A stretch of DNA of 64,000 bases. Source: Sceloporus undulatus (taxonomy: Eukaryota > Chordata > Lepidosauria > Squamata > Phrynosomatidae). Numbering within the stretch: position 1 is the first letter of the stretch; each line of letters starts with the position of its first letter. The position numbers and the translations under genes were made by a program. The notes beneath the pieces were generated by a model that was given only the letters and a program-made list of their open reading frames with translations, was not told the origin of the DNA and did not search any database. Shown in pieces: positions 1-11,337 of this stretch. The stretch spans positions 110,186,279 to 110,250,278 of the forward strand of contig NC_056523.1 of NCBI RefSeq assembly GCF_019175285.1, read 5' to 3'.

Positions 1-378
1 CAAAAGACCGCTTCCCCGCAGCCTGGAAAGGGGTGTCCTTGGGGCTTCATGCCCCAAGGACACCCGACAGCGGCGGGGATGAAGAGAAAGGGGCCGCTTG
101 GCCCCTTTCTCTTTTGTGTCGCTAGTGCAGCCGTGTAAAGGCTGCGCCCAGCGACACAAACCTGGAAGGAGCTCCGTTTTGGAGCTCCATCCAGTGCCAC
201 GGAAAGAGTGCCTTGGAGTGGCGTGGAAGTGACGTCCCAATGGCGGCGCCCATGTAGAATGGATGCCGCCATTTTGTACGTACTAGGTACATACAAGGGT
301 TAGGGCATCCGGCAAGGACGCCCTTTCCTAACCCTAGTACATACCTAGTATGTACTTTTTGCGCGTCTGGAACACGCC
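1..378. mobile_element. Hairpin-rich PIF/Harbinger-like non-autonomous element, cut by the window start
   Basis: A GC-rich block made almost entirely of short inverted repeats: arms GGGTGTCCTTGGGG/CCCCAAGGACACCC, a GAAAGGGGCC hairpin, a GTGTCGCT hairpin, a GGAGCTCC hairpin, and a long arm pair around GTACTAGG...CCCTAACC at 274-356. The right end (GCGTCTGGAACACGCC, 363-378) resembles the ends of the elements at 28928-29278 and 36907-37251, and GCCGCCATTTTGTACGTA near 265-282 recurs at 29165-29182. The left end lies outside the window. There is no protein-coding capacity. Assignment to PIF/Harbinger is inferred from the better-preserved copies. Confidence 0.5.
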
Positions 379-1554
379 GTAGTTACAAGTCCTGGTGCCC
401 TTGCAGATGCAATTTACACAACGATACACATTAACTGCATTTGCATTTAACAGCACAGGCCTGAACAGACAGCCTTTTAAGCCGCCGTCTGGGTGGTTTG
501 GAAGTGCAGCATTTTGAAGCTACACGTCATGAAGCTGCCTGGACATCAGGTGGCTACCCAGACGAAGGAGGCTTTATGACTCTCCAGCAGCACAGCGTTT
601 ATACATTGCATGCCGCCAGAGCGTCATGAAGTTGCCATGGGCCCGTGGTGGGGCTGGCTTTCCCTGGCCAAAAAAGGAACGGATCTTGCTCCTTTTTCAA
701 CCAAGTTGAAGGCAGATTGGGGTCACGGTGTTGTACAACTCATCCGCACAACTATGGAAGATACTGATCATTCACTCTCTGTTGACCCTGTCTGTACAAG
801 TCCACATTTTCTTGCCAATTTGTCTATGTCTGCATAAACCTTAATCAGTATATCATATCTCTTTGCTTTGAACTGTCCCATCACTCTGCTCAATCCCCTA
901 CAATACTCCAATTGCTGAACGCAGCAGCAGCACCCTAATCCATCCACTGGTCAATTTGCCTTCCATTTCTATCTTGAAAGAACAGCAACAACCACAAATT
1001 GCACTTAGCTGATTTATTCTTGAAAGACTTCCTTTTTCTTCTTTTTGAAGTCACAGAGGACTATGAGGATTTGTTACTAAAAACTATAGATGCTCTAACA
1101 GACCAAGCAAGTTCCACCCTCTCTGGTCACTTTCTGTATTTTATTCTCTTAAATGAGATGGCTTTTTAAAATGATAGTTGTATTTATAGAAAGGTCTCTT
1201 TTTCTGTCTGCTGCCTGGTGTACTGAATACTTTATAGAGTCAAACCAGACTTCAAATGCACAAAAGAATCATGTGCTCTATTAATAGCTTTGACAAACAA
1301 CTTTGGCATTCAAAACCTTGGTGCCAGATTATGAAAACTGTTTCACATTATAAATATGTGTCCTTATGCAAGAATTTATGCCAACTAACTCAATGGTCAC
1401 ACAGTTATACTTTGCTTCCGCATATTACATAAGCAGCCAGTTTCCTTTGACAAGATGATTTAAAGACAGAATTCCTAATTCCCAATCCTAAATTATCAAA
1501 GCCAAGAATGAGCATATAATAAATATGTAATGTCCACTGATCATTTTAAATGTT
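379..1554. other. No gene seen; probable CREBRF intron
   Basis: AT-rich unique-looking DNA. The only long open frame (610-837, plus) has no recognisable domain and sits next to a transposon edge, so I do not call it a gene. No splice-bounded conserved exon was found on either strand. Confidence 0.5.
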
Positions 1555-2990
1555 TGTTTATTTAATTCATTTTTATCCCATACTTCTCCCAGTAGAGGAC
1601 TCTAGGTGGCACACAACACCTTAAAAACATAACTTTTTTTAAAAAAACAACACCCTATTCATACAAAAATTAAAATACAGTTTAACTAGCTTTGAGTTAA
1701 AACACAAGTTAAAAACACAAGATAAAGCAAGATTTAAAGGACTTTAAAATATAATAAAATTAAAAATACATCCCCTCCCAATTAAAAACTCTATTTTCTA
1801 CCACCGAATGGCTCCTTAAATAAAAGTTTTTAACTACCAGATAGCAGAAAGACAGGAGGGAGGGGACCAAATGGACCTCACAGGAAAGTGAGTTCCACAA
1901 CTTGGCAGTAGCCACCAAGAAAACTTTGTCTTATGTCTTCACCAGATGTACCAGGGATGGTGTTCGGACTAAGAGACAGCCTTCCCCCACAAATCTTAAA
2001 AGCATGGGCAGGCTCAAATCGTATGGACCCAAGCCATGTGGGTCAAAGCCAGCACTTTTGCACAGAACTGGATCAGCAGCAAGCGGAGTTGTTTGAACCA
2101 TGTGCATGTGTGTGTCATGTGCTCCCTGTAATCTACCACAGTCAGCAACCTGCTGGACCATTTTGCACCCAATGAAGTTTCCAAACAGTTCCCAAATGCA
2201 GATCCATGTGAAGTTCATTGCAGTAGTCCAAATGGGATGTGATCAAGGAATGTGTCACTGTAGCCAGATCTGACTTCTCAAGAAATGGGAACATCTGGTG
2301 AACAAGTTTTACCTGTGCAAATGCACTTTTGGACACTGCTGAAAACTGGGCATTCAGGCTCAGATCTGAGTCCAGCAACACACCCAAGCTGTGAACTTGA
2401 GATTTCAGGGAGTTTAATAGCATTCAACACAGGCTCAATCCCAATTCCCTGATCTGCCTTGTTTGCTTTTATCTAGTCCATTACTGAGAGCAGACTGTGA
2501 TTTAGAACATAGACAGCTTCTTTGGAATTGGATGGAAAGGAGAAATAAAGCTGGGTTTCATCAGCATATTAGTGACATCCAACTCCAAAACTTTGGATAA
2601 CCTCCCCGAGCAGTTGCATGCAGATGTTGAATAGCCTGCAGGCGAATGGCCATGCGCCATGCAGAAATCTCTAGCTCTTCTTTCTGAGTTTGCCCCTCCA
2701 AGGAGTGGAACCACTGCAGAACATTGCCCTGATGTCTCATCTCAGAAAGGTAGCCTAGAAGACAGTCAATGGTATTGAAAATCTCTGAAAGGTCCAGCAA
2801 AACCAACAGGGACACCCCATGCAGTTCTCTACACAGATAACCCACAATGGCAACCAAAGCTGTCTCTGTTCCACATCCAGCCTTGAAGCCAGACTGAAAT
2901 GGTTTTAGATAAACAACTTCATCTAAGAACCCCATTAAACTGGTGGTCTGTGGATTGATGCTGGTTCCCTTAGCTGCTGATCCCAAGAGT
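1555..2990 (-). mobile_element. L2-type LINE fragment, reverse transcriptase plus 3' end
   Basis: Minus-strand translation from 2986 down shows L2-clade RT blocks: SGFKAGCGTETALVAI, then VSLLVLLDLSEIFNTIDCLL (motif A, an FDTIDH relative), then LGVLLDSDLSLNAQFS and LATVTHSLITSHLDYCNELH at 2423-2250. The frame is broken repeatedly, so it is an old copy. The low-coordinate end (1555-1640) reads on the minus strand as a typical LINE tail: a conserved block followed by GGGATAAAAATGAATTAAAT. Confidence 0.75.
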
Positions 2991-3424
2991 TTCTACAGAA
3001 GAAACAGTTGCAGCCTATAGGAAGAAATATGGTAAGGGTCCTTGGATGGGAAAAAGAACTGCCAGTCCCCGACATCACACAGCTTAACAAGCAGTGCTCT
3101 AGACAGCTCTTTTAATTCAGTTATTGCTGGTTTGTTTTTGTTTTTACTTTACTTTATCCTTCTCAATGTCTTTCTTCTCCCTGAACTTCAACTCCCCTTC
3201 AGAACTGCCTTTCCACCTCAAATATTTCCTCCACAATTTCCTAAGGCAGCTTCTTAGAGACAAAAAAGGTTGTGTTCCAAGCAAGCTGCAAAGAACTACG
3301 CTTACAGATTACGTAAAATGAACATGTGTTCTTCAATTCACACAAATATTCATATGTTCATTCCAGCCAGGTATACCTGTGCCCATTATTGGTACTATGG
3401 ATTTAAGAGTATTCTTGTACAGGC

Positions 3425-3482
3425 TGAATATCCCTTATCCAGAATTCTGAAAAACTGTACAATACACTCCAAAATCCAGACT
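3425..3482. repeat. Tigger-like inverted-repeat fragment
   Basis: The phrase GCTGAATATCCCTTATCC and the downstream CCAAAATCCAGA resemble the terminal region of pogo/Tigger-type DNA transposons seen in amniotes. It is short and lacks a partner end, so this is a weak call. It abuts the solo LTR that starts at 3490. Confidence 0.35.
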
Positions 3483-3489
3483 TCATCTG

Positions 3490-3947
3490 TGTCATGTCTC
3501 CAGAGCATCTTTGATGCTCTTGAGACATATATTTAGTTGAGATTATATTAGGCTTTCTATGCATCAGTTTAAGAGGGGAAATAGAGATCTACAGCTTTAA
3601 GAAAGACAAGGATTATGGGAAATCCCAGGGTCTTCTACTGTCTCCCTCTAGCTAGTTTCAGTTGTGTAGTAAGATTTCAGCCAAGTCAGACCTGGAGAGA
3701 GTATTTTCCTTTGACAAAGATAAGTCCATAGAAGAAGAAAGATAAAACCCACCAAGAAGAAAGAGCAAGGTATTTAAGAAGGACTATTGAGAAAAAGGAG
3801 ATCAGTTTCATATTTTTGTGTTTATAACCAGTAAAGCTTTTAAAAACTTAAGAAATTTGTGGACAAGTCTTTTGTTCAGGCTGTGTTCCTAGGAGCCAGA
3901 GGCCTTACTACACCCAAAGTCCAAAGCAGTGCTCTTGGGACAAAACA
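3490..3947 (+). mobile_element. Solo LTR (endogenous retrovirus/LTR family), copy 1
   Basis: A 458-bp block begins TGTCATG and ends AAAACA (TG...CA termini) and is flanked by the perfect 5-bp duplication ATCTG at 3485-3489 and 3948-3952. The whole block recurs at 45419-45892 with different flanks. There is no internal retroviral sequence beside it, so it is a solo LTR left by recombination. The two copies differ visibly, so it is an old fossil. The strand is tentative. Confidence 0.75.
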
Positions 3948-3952
3948 ATCTG

Positions 3953-4308
3953 AAAATCTTAGCCAAATCATGCAACACTGATGGGAGCATCCCGCTATGG
4001 TCTGTCTTTTTTGCCCAACTGAAAAGTAATGTGAGTACAAATCAGGAATGAGTACAAATACAGAGGTGGTGATTCTTACAACAGATGGAACATGGGTGCA
4101 CACAGTGACATGTGACCACACCTCTTACAGTCTTATTGTGAATTTTAAAACCTTTGGTGGTTTACGTGGCATGAACTGGCATAACCAGCCAGTGGCAGTT
4201 TACTCCCAAGCTCCATCCAAGGTGTTGATATTTATAAACACATCACGATGAGTGAGAATTAAGTAAGACTACAGTACTTTCAATATAGAACAATAACTTC
4301 CCAGCAGT
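3953..4308. other. No gene seen
   Basis: Unique AT-rich sequence between the solo LTR and a small hAT element. Open frames here are short and featureless. Confidence 0.5.
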
Positions 4309-4465
4309 CAGGGATGTAGCTAGGATTTTAGGAAGGGGGGGCGGGCAGACTAAGTGCCACCATTATAATGGGGCTTGGGTGCGGCGGCGCAGCAGCACAC
4401 ACCATTCATTTTTCTCATGGAAGGGGAGGTCCGGACCTCAAGAACACCCCCCGGCTACGTCCCTG
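4309..4465. mobile_element. hAT-like non-autonomous element with 7-bp target duplication
   Basis: The ends are inverted (CAGGGATGTAGCTAG and CCGGCTACGTCCCTG). The flanks carry the same CAGCAGT at 4302-4308 and 4466-4472. The interior is GC-rich and non-coding. hAT elements usually make 8-bp duplications; here seven bases match. Confidence 0.65.
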
Positions 4466-5114
4466 CAGCAGTTACAGTGTGGGAAATCTGATTTACTGTC
4501 TTTGGTGCCACAAGAATTGCTGTATAGCATTCTGAACAGCAGAAACACTGTAGAAATAAAACTAATGAAACAAATTGAACTTTCATTGTATCCTTACAAA
4601 ACTGGCTATTTCTCTTTAAAAACTTAAAAAATAAACAGAAATGAAAGTGAAACAGCTGAAGAATTATGCAAATGGAGCATAATTTGAAATAAAAGGCTGG
4701 AGATAATGCAGTTTAGAAATAAATAACCTTCAGTGATCAAGTTGGTTTCACTTTGTGCTTTAGTTTTTATCTTTTTTTAAAAAATGCATTTTAACTGCTT
4801 TAATCTGCTGTTGCTATTTTTGTCATGATGTTTCAAGGAAATTTAGTATTTATCAGAATGGGAAAATTGGAGTGTCTCATTCCTGTGATTACACACAAGA
4901 AACAATATGGTCAGCGGAACTGATTCTGTGTGACAGGTGATGAAAAGTGAAGCCAAAACTTTCCTTACATATTCTTCTGCCTACTGGTCACCAATTTCCA
5001 CATATAAAGAAACCCAAACTGCTGTGTACACACCCTTGGATCTGAAGGTGTTGCTGCTTAATAAAATTAATCATTTGATTATGGGTGACCATTTTGCTGT
5101 GCATCATCAAAAGC

Positions 5115-5430
5115 TGTCTGGAGAAACTGGACAAGCCCTCCCTTCAGCCACCATCTTGAGGGAGAGGAAAGCAGGCTGGTTCCACCAGGCCTGCCTGGAA
5201 GAAGATGAGCCCTCCCTCCAGTGCATCTGCCTTGGTCCAAGCCTCAGAGGGAGAGAAGAACTGCTGGACCTGATTCCCTCCCCCCCCCTACCATTCCCTT
5301 CTCTTTTTGTGTCCTGTCTTTTAGATTGTAAGCCTGAGGGCAGGGAACCATCTATTATCCCCTCTGTTATAAGCCGCCTGGATTCCCAGTGATTGGGCAG
5401 TACATAAATAAATCCTATTACTGTATTATT
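5115..5430 (+). repeat. L2/CR1-type LINE or SINE 3'-tail sequence
   Basis: The block TTAGATTGTAAGCCTGAGG ... TAAGCCGCC ... TACATAAATAAAT (5320-5412) is the common tail of L2-clade retroposons in reptiles. The preceding 5130-5240 (ACCATCTTGAGGGAGAG, CTGCCTGGAAGA) matches the segment at 44210-44330, so it belongs to the same repeat family. No gene. Confidence 0.5.
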
Positions 5431-5544
5431 CTTAACATTAAAAAAGAAGAGAGCCAATAGTAAAGCAACTTCAATTGTTCTCACACCAACTGTCAAATTC
5501 TACCAAGAATGTAAAGTCTAATAAATCCTTACTTGGCTTGCAGA

Positions 5545-5735
5545 CAGCTACATCTTCCAGAAGTTAGAAAAAGTGAAAAGTGGATCAACTATCTTGGGCC
5601 TGATTCTCACCAACCGGCAGCAACTGGTCAATAATATGGAAATAGTGGGAACTTTGGGTGGAAGTGACCATGGCATTTTGAGATTCACTGTGTTGGGACC
5701 CTTTAAAAACAGATCTGCGACACACCAACCCTGGC
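5545..5735 (+). mobile_element. CR1-like LINE fragment, endonuclease end
   Basis: The plus-strand frame at 5573 translates to GSTILGLILTNRQQLVNN followed by GTLGGSDHGILRF. This matches the C-terminal part of the CR1-type AP endonuclease, whose GGSDH motif is part of the active site. Both ends are truncated and it is an isolated fragment. Confidence 0.65.
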
Positions 5736-5848
5736 ACATGGAAAAGATCTGGTGCTACTGGCAAACCTGGTGCTATTTACTAGAGAGGTTCCCTATCCTG
5801 TAGCACAAAAAGTAACTTGAGTGTGTGTGGTGGAGTGGCATTGTTATA

Positions 5849-6052
5849 AGTCCAAAACACACTGCAGAAATAATCTAGTCTGAGACTGGTTTAACTGCCC
5901 CGGCTCAATGCTAGGGAATCCTGGGAATTATAGTTTATTTTGGCACCAGAGTTCTTTGATAGAGGCGGCTACAAAACTACAGTTCCCAGAATTCCCTAGC
6001 ACTGAGCCAGGGCAGTTCAAACAGTCTCAAACAGATTATTTCTGCAGTGTGT
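5849..6052. mobile_element. Palindromic MITE (CACTGCAGAAATAATC family)
   Basis: The two halves are near-perfect inverted repeats, from AAAACACACTGCAGAAATAA to its mirror TTATTTCTGCAGTGTGTTTT, with internal arms containing CTAGGGAATCCTGGGAA. Relatives in this window lie at 10727, 11338, 48590, 50338, 51078 and 52850. Non-coding; a transposon-derived foldback element. Confidence 0.7.
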
Positions 6053-6214
6053 TTTGGATGATACTCTGAACCAAGGAAGTTCCAGCCACTGCTTCAGTTA
6101 TCCTCAGGAAAGCAAAAGTCAAGCACAGTTGGAAACACAATGGACTTTAAGGAAGTTGGCTATGTTTGAAGTAAGAGTAAGAACAAAGAAGCTAGAGGTT
6201 TACGGTAAGGAATT

Positions 6215-6325
6215 TAAATTTCATTATTGTTGTTATTTTATATTGTATTTGTTTTTATTTGTGAACTGCCCTGGGAAAATGTGGATTGAAAGGTAACCAG
6301 CATTTTGAAATGGGCAGTACATTTT
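6215..6325 (+). repeat. L2-type LINE 3' tail
   Basis: TTTATTTGTGAACTGCCCTGG ending in a short A/T-rich stretch is the degenerate conserved tail (GTGAACCGCCCTGAG...) found at the end of L2 LINEs and of SINEs that borrow it. Confidence 0.45.
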
Positions 6326-6587
6326 ATTATATAGTTGTGCTATGACAGATGTAGTATAGCATGACACAGACATAATTCAACAGTTACGTCTATGTACCTA
6401 TTCTAAATACCATTTGAGTATTATCAGCTCCAGTAAATATATCTCTTCAAGATAGCTGGGAATGTTTTCTACAGCAGACATGAGGTCTTAATTAATCTGC
6501 CTTTCTGTTAAATCCACTACAGCTTTCTTACTTCTAAAGGAATAATCTTCTCTTCACTGTAGTGAAAACAGGGGGGCAACTGTTTTC

Positions 6588-6850
6588 ACATACTGCCACC
6601 CTGGACAGCCAAAAAGACAAACAAATGGGTCCTAGAACAGATCAAGCCTGAAATCTCCCTGGAAGCCAAGATGATAAAGTTGAGGTTGTTGTACTTTGGT
6701 CACACCGTGAGAAGGAATGACTCACTGGAAAAGACAATGCTAGGAAAGGTGGAGGGATGTAGAAAGAGAGAAAGACCACCTGATAGATTCTCTTAAGGAG
6801 CTCATAGACATAAAATTGCAGGACCTAAGGAAGAAATGAAGGCTACAAGA
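6588..6850 (+). mobile_element. BovB (RTE) LINE fragment
   Basis: Translatable remnants include KLRLLYFGHTVRRNDSLEKT and a GRKRERPPDR relative. These match the C-terminus of BovB reverse transcriptase (the LQYFGHLMRR...LEKTLMLGKIEG region). The piece is broken and lacks the upstream RT domain. Confidence 0.65.
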
Positions 6851-7019
6851 CAGGGGGAGCTAGGTAGTGTAGCCTTTTAAAGTTAAACAAGAACCTTGTA
6901 CTAAAGCCTAAAAGGAATACCAGTAGGCTAATAATGAAGATAAATCAATGGGGACTGACAAGATAACATGATGGGCCAAAAAGATAATCCTAGTAGAAAG
7001 CTGAAAAAAATGTACAGAT

Positions 7020-7510
7020 GTAAGTGCCAGACTGTGAAGAAAGCAGATGGAAAGAAAAGCAACATACTAGAGATGTGGTGCTGGAGAAGAAAGAACTAGG
7101 AAAGGGAAGGACAGCCATGAAGGAATTAGACAAAATCCTGAAGAGTAAAGACATACAACTGAGCACTGAAGTTAGAATTGCCAAAGCCACTGTATTCCCC
7201 ACCATCACATATGGATGTGAGTGCTGGACAATTAAGAAAGCAGACAGAAAGAAGATCAACTTATTTGAAATGAGGTGCTGGAGAAGAGTGCTGAGGATAC
7301 TATGGATGACCCAAAAGATAAATAAATGGGTCCTAGCACATATCAAACTTGAACTCTCCCTGGAAGCAAAATTGACAAAACTGAGGCTGTTGTACTTTGG
7401 CCACCCCATGAAAAGGGACAACTTATTAGAAAAGACTATAATGCAAGGAAAGGTAGAAGGGTCACAGGGTTGCCATAAGTCAAAGTCAACTAGAGGTCAG
7501 TTAAAAACAA
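7020..7510 (+). mobile_element. BovB (RTE) LINE fragment, RT C-terminus
   Basis: An open stretch (7024-7536) encodes LDKILKSKDIQLSTEVRIAK, then VFPTITYGCECWTIKKADRK, FEMRCWRRVLRILW and LLYFGHPMKRDNLLEKT. This is the BovB RT-to-C-terminal signature (thumb region, YGCESWT and CWRR blocks). It is not a host gene. It is followed by another BovB 3' piece, so this region holds a stack of related insertions. Confidence 0.85.
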
Positions 7511-7518
7511 ACAACAAA

Positions 7519-7907
7519 GCTAGAGAAGAATGCTGAGGATACCATGGACAGTCAAAAATACAAACGAATGTGCCCTCAGATCAAGCCTAAAATACTCCTA
7601 GAAGCCTAGTTGATCAAAATGAGGCTGTTGTACTTTGGACACATCATGAGAAGGCACAACTCATTAGAAAAGACAGTGATGCTAGGAAAGGTAAACTACA
7701 GCAACCAACTATAGAGATGCTAGGAAAAGTAGAGTATAGCAGAATGAGAGGAAGACCACATGTCAGATGGCTAGACTCAACAAGAGAAGTCACAGGAATG
7801 AATCCACAAGACTTTAGCAGAGCAGTGGAGGACTAGGTGGGTCTTGTAGATGTCTCATCCACAAGGTCACCATGAGTCAAGGTTGACTTGAGGGCAGTTA
7901 ACAACAA
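7519..7907 (+). mobile_element. BovB (RTE) LINE 3' end
   Basis: A third BovB piece in tandem with the two before it. It carries the CWRR-encoding block (CTAGAGAAGAATGCTGAGG) and the 'YFGH.MRR' block, and ends in the diagnostic BovB 3' tail: TCACCATGAGTCAAGGTTGA, then GGCAGTTAACAACAACG. About 20 bases near 7700-7730 look locally repeated. Confidence 0.8.
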
Positions 7908-8024
7908 CGAAATGAGATAATGGAAGACAAATCAAAGGAAGATTATCGTAATCAAGGTGGGAAATGACCAAAGTATGATCTAATGTTTGCAGAGGAAGCA
8001 GATAGCAAAGGCCTGATTTTGACA

Positions 8025-8097
8025 ATCTGTTGTTGTTGTGTGCCTTCAAGTCGTTTCCAACTTATGACAACCATATCATACAGTTTTCTCGGCAATA
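8025..8097 (-). mobile_element. tRNA-derived SINE, 3' portion only
   Basis: TGTTGTTGTGTGCCTTCAAG TCGTTT...TTATGACAACC is the reverse complement of the 3' body and (AAC)n tail of the abundant squamate tRNA-SINE seen in full at 18015-18245. The tRNA-like head is missing. Confidence 0.7.
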
Positions 8098-8102
8098 CAA
8101 TA

Positions 8103-8808
8103 CAGTCATCCCTCCACATTTGGGGCTTTGAGTTCTGTGGATTTGATTATTCATGGATTTTATTAATGTGTTTTCTCTAGGAATATCTAGGTCCTCCAGC
8201 ACAACTCTATGGTCAACTTTAAGCAAAAGTTGCAGTGAAGGACCTAGACATTCCTAGAGAGAACACATCACTAGGCATTTGTAGCTCCTCCAGCGCAATT
8301 CTATGGTCAATACCTGGCAGATGTTGACCACAGAGTTGCACTGTAGGCCCTAGAGATTCCTAGAGAGATGTTCGTGACACGAGTTCACTACAGCTTCAAT
8401 ATGAGGGAACACAAGACCAAGATGAGAAAAACAACAACTCTTACATGCTTCATTTATAGGATAAATGGGAACATTATTAATATGATGGAGAATGTACAGT
8501 GGACTCTAAAATTAACCATTCAAGAATTATTAGTTAATACAGATTTAAGACCCATCTTAAGTACTCATGAAAGATTGAAAAGAAAAACGTTAGATGGGGC
8601 CCTTGCTATCTCCTGGGATTTAGTTCCAGGACCGCGTGTAGATACCAAAAACTGTGTCTCGTTATATACAATGGCAAAGTGAAATGATCTTCCTTATTAA
8701 AAAACAAAATCAAAGTTTGCTTTCTGGAATTTATATCTTTTTGAACACTTTCAAGCCATGTATAATTACATTTGTGTATAAAGAATTCATGGATATGAAG
8801 GACTGACT
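8103..8808. mobile_element. Tc1/mariner (Tigger-like) DNA transposon remnant
   Basis: The left end CAGTCATCCCTCCACATTTG and the right end (reverse complement) AGTCAGTCCTTCATATCC form imperfect inverted termini next to TA dinucleotides. Interior phrases about a 'locked' Tigger-like arm (GGTTCCAGGACC-like at 8622, GTGTAGATACCAAAAACTG at 8635) recur at 31245-31440 and 32371-32550. The 8368-8682 frame has no transposase motif that I can recognise. Confidence 0.5.
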
Positions 8809-8873
8809 ATATGTTGTAAATAAAGTTTTTGAGGGAAAATAATTCTATATTTGCCCTGCTAAACTTTAGGTCA

Positions 8874-8965
8874 CTGATGGTGAACCTTTTAGGGACCAAG
8901 TGCCCAAAATAAAGGCCTTCTGGCACCAGGGGCAGGACTCCCCCCCCCCCCCGCATCTTCCTGGG
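8874..8965. repeat. hAT-type terminal fragment
   Basis: CACTGATGGTGAACCTTTTAG followed by GACCAAGTGCCCAAA is a well-known squamate hAT terminal sequence. The matching right end is absent. A run of C (8941-8952) follows. Confidence 0.45.
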
Positions 8966-10275
8966 CCTTCTTGGAAATTTAAATCAATCTTTCACCTCCC
9001 AAAATTACAGCGACTGAGAATAGCACAGTCTAGTCTTCCAGAATACTGCCTCAAATATTGTCTTATTTCCAAACCATGAATAAAAAATGTAGTCTCTATG
9101 ACAAATTTATAAATGAAAGACAGAAGAGGTCGTTATTTGCTTTTACAGTAATTTGGGGCCAAATTCCTACAGAAATGTCCCTTCTTCCTATAGCCTCCAA
9201 ATGCACATGTTACAAGCAAACAGTTTGGAAGACTGCAGTCCCTTGGCTTTCTCCAATTTCATGCTGAAACTATTATTGCAGGCCATCATAACTTCTGATT
9301 CATTCTCATAACAGGCATTTTACAATCCCCCAAAAATGTGAGGGTGGAGAGCAGTGGCAGGTCAGTCTATGACTGGTGCACTACATTTGCACTGGTAAAA
9401 TACAAATTTTGTAGACTTGTGCATGGCAAAGAACTGTAAATATGTTTGATGCTCAAACTGTTTCTGGCCAGTGGTCACAAAATTATACAAATGCAAAAGC
9501 TTCCGACGTCAAGGTAAAAGTATTATTAATCATATTGCATCTGTTGGCGGGGGGGGGGGGAGCTGTAATACAGATGATAAATAATCCTAATTTCACCGCA
9601 AGAAAAACATAACAAAAAGAACTAACAACATGCTATGGTACTCCACAGAGTCAGTTGCAAATATTAAAAATAAAACAGTGAGGGGGAAAGATAACAGAGT
9701 TCATTAAAGGAACAAGCAATGAGAGGTCCCATAACATCGAGAGTCTGGCTTTCAACTTCCCATTTTTTATTTAGGAACTGTAGCTCTATGCACAATAATG
9801 GTCAATTATTGGAAGGGAGGAAGGCAAGAGGATCAATACTGTAGCTATAGAAGTGATTAGCTCAACTCACAAGGAACCTAAGACTGCCACCAAAAGTCAC
9901 ATATGGTAAGCTACTCTTCAGATATCTTTACATAGAAGGCTACAGCACATGCTGGATAGGAAGATCACAAGAAGAACAAAGGATCAATGGGAACCTCAAA
10001 CAAGCCTATGTTTAAAAACTACCACCTCCATCATTGCTGGCATAGTGAAATCAGCAGGTGCTGTCTTCTGCTTTTTACTTGCTTGCATGGAGCAGAGAAA
10101 ACTGAGCAGTCTACATCACCACAGAATATTGAGCCAAGCCACTTTTTATTATATTTATGCAATCCAGCTCTGTGATCTACTGTTGAAAATGTTTATAAAG
10201 TGTGGACAATGCACCCTGTGCAGTGTTTTATTTTGCTTTTAAAATCAACACGTGATCTGAATTCTGTCAAACTAA
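8966..10275. other. No gene seen
   Basis: Unique AT-rich DNA with a G-run at 9548-9560. Open frames (e.g. 9058-9267, 9949-10242) are short, without domain, start context or splice-bounded conservation. Confidence 0.5.
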
Positions 10276-10508
10276 GGCCTGTTACAGACTGCCAAAATAA
10301 AGCTGCTTGGGGTCTCTTTGGAGGTATGCTGTTTAAATGATGCATGCACCCTAAGAATCCGGAAGCTGCACCAAAGCTGCGCTCCAGTGTTTAGGAATGG
10401 AGTGTGGCTTTGGCGCGACCTCTGGACTCTTAGGACCCAGGCATCATTTAAACAGCATACCTCCAAAGAGACCCGAAGCAGCTTTATTTTGGCAGTCTGT
10501 AACAGGCC
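10276..10508. mobile_element. Palindromic PIF/Harbinger-like MITE
   Basis: Long inverted arms: GGCCTGTTACAGACTGCCAA to its mirror TTGGCAGTCTGTAACAGGCC, continuing through AGGTATGCTGTTTAAATGAT. Left flank TAA, right flank TAT, close to the TWA target duplication of PIF/Harbinger. The terminal GGCC-TGTTACAGAC motif relates it to the hairpin-rich elements at 26336, 28928 and 36907. Both strands carry similar short open frames simply because the element is self-complementary. Confidence 0.7.
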
Positions 10509-10726
10509 TATGGCAGGCTCTCCTCACCCCCAAATGCAAGGAGATCCACCAAACTCAAGCCATACAGAGAAGGGAATGAGGGCAACTACTCTGACTAGAA
10601 AAGGTGAACATAGTCATTTCTTGTGGCCCTTTCCAAATATTAGAAATGGAAAGGGATACTATAGGTAACTAATGTGAATCGTACAAACTTTTATTTGAAA
10701 AGGAACTAGCTTCTAGTACCGAGGGT

Positions 10727-10935
10727 GCATCAACATTGTAGAAATAATGCAGTTTGACACTATTTTAACTGCTGTAGCTCCATCCTGTGGAATTGGAGGA
10801 TTTGTAGTTATTCAAGGTCTTTAGCCTTCTATGCCGAAGAGTGCTTGTGCCTCACAAAACTACAAATCCCAGGATTCTGTAGGATATACCCACGGCAGTT
10901 ACAGTTGTGTCAAACTACATTATTTCTACAGAGCA
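10727..10935. mobile_element. Palindromic MITE (GAAATAATGCAGTTTGACAC type)
   Basis: Inverted arms from GTAGAAATAATGCAGTTTGA to TCAAACTACATTATTTCTAC, with ACTACAAATCCCAGGATTC in the right arm. It belongs to the same broad family as the element at 5849, with CAGTTTGACAC in place of CAGTCTGAGAC. Confidence 0.65.
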
Positions 10936-10959
10936 GATGTACCCTGGGATAATGGTAAG

Positions 10960-11335
10960 AGATAGGAGTTGTTCTTAACTGTCCTTGAGTCAGTCCTGAC
11001 TCATGGCAACTCTGTGGATGAGCCATTTCCAAACCCCTGTCCTCCACTGCTTTGCTCAGGTCATGCAAATTCTGGCTTGTGGTCCCCGGTTGAGTCTACC
11101 CATTTGGCATGTGGTCTCCCTCTCTTTTTACTACCCTCTATCTTTGTTTTTTCTAATGATGCATTTTTCCTCATGACGTGGCCAAAGTACGAGTCTCAAT
11201 TTAGTGATCCTGCTTCCAGGGAGAGTTCAGGCTTGATCTGTTCTAGGACCCAGTTGTTTGTCTTTTCGGCCATCTGTGGTATTCTCAGCACTCTTTTCCA
11301 GAACCACATCTCAAATGAGTTGATAGTAGACTGAC
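10960..11335 (-). mobile_element. BovB (RTE) LINE 3' end, inverted
   Basis: This reads on the plus strand as the reverse complement of the BovB 3' half: GTTGTTCTTAACTGTCCTTG AGTCAG..., then ACGTGGCCAAAGTACGAG, GGGAGAGTTCAGGCTTGATC and ATTCTCAGCACTCTTTTCCA. The open frame at 10969 on the plus strand is the antisense of this and is not a gene. Confidence 0.8.
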
Positions 11336-11337
11336 AC

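Noticed and set aside
284-340. GGGTTAGGG and CCCTAACCC strings suggesting telomere repeats (also at 29195-29240)
   Set aside because: Each occurs once as the arms of a hairpin inside a transposon, not as a tandem telomeric array.
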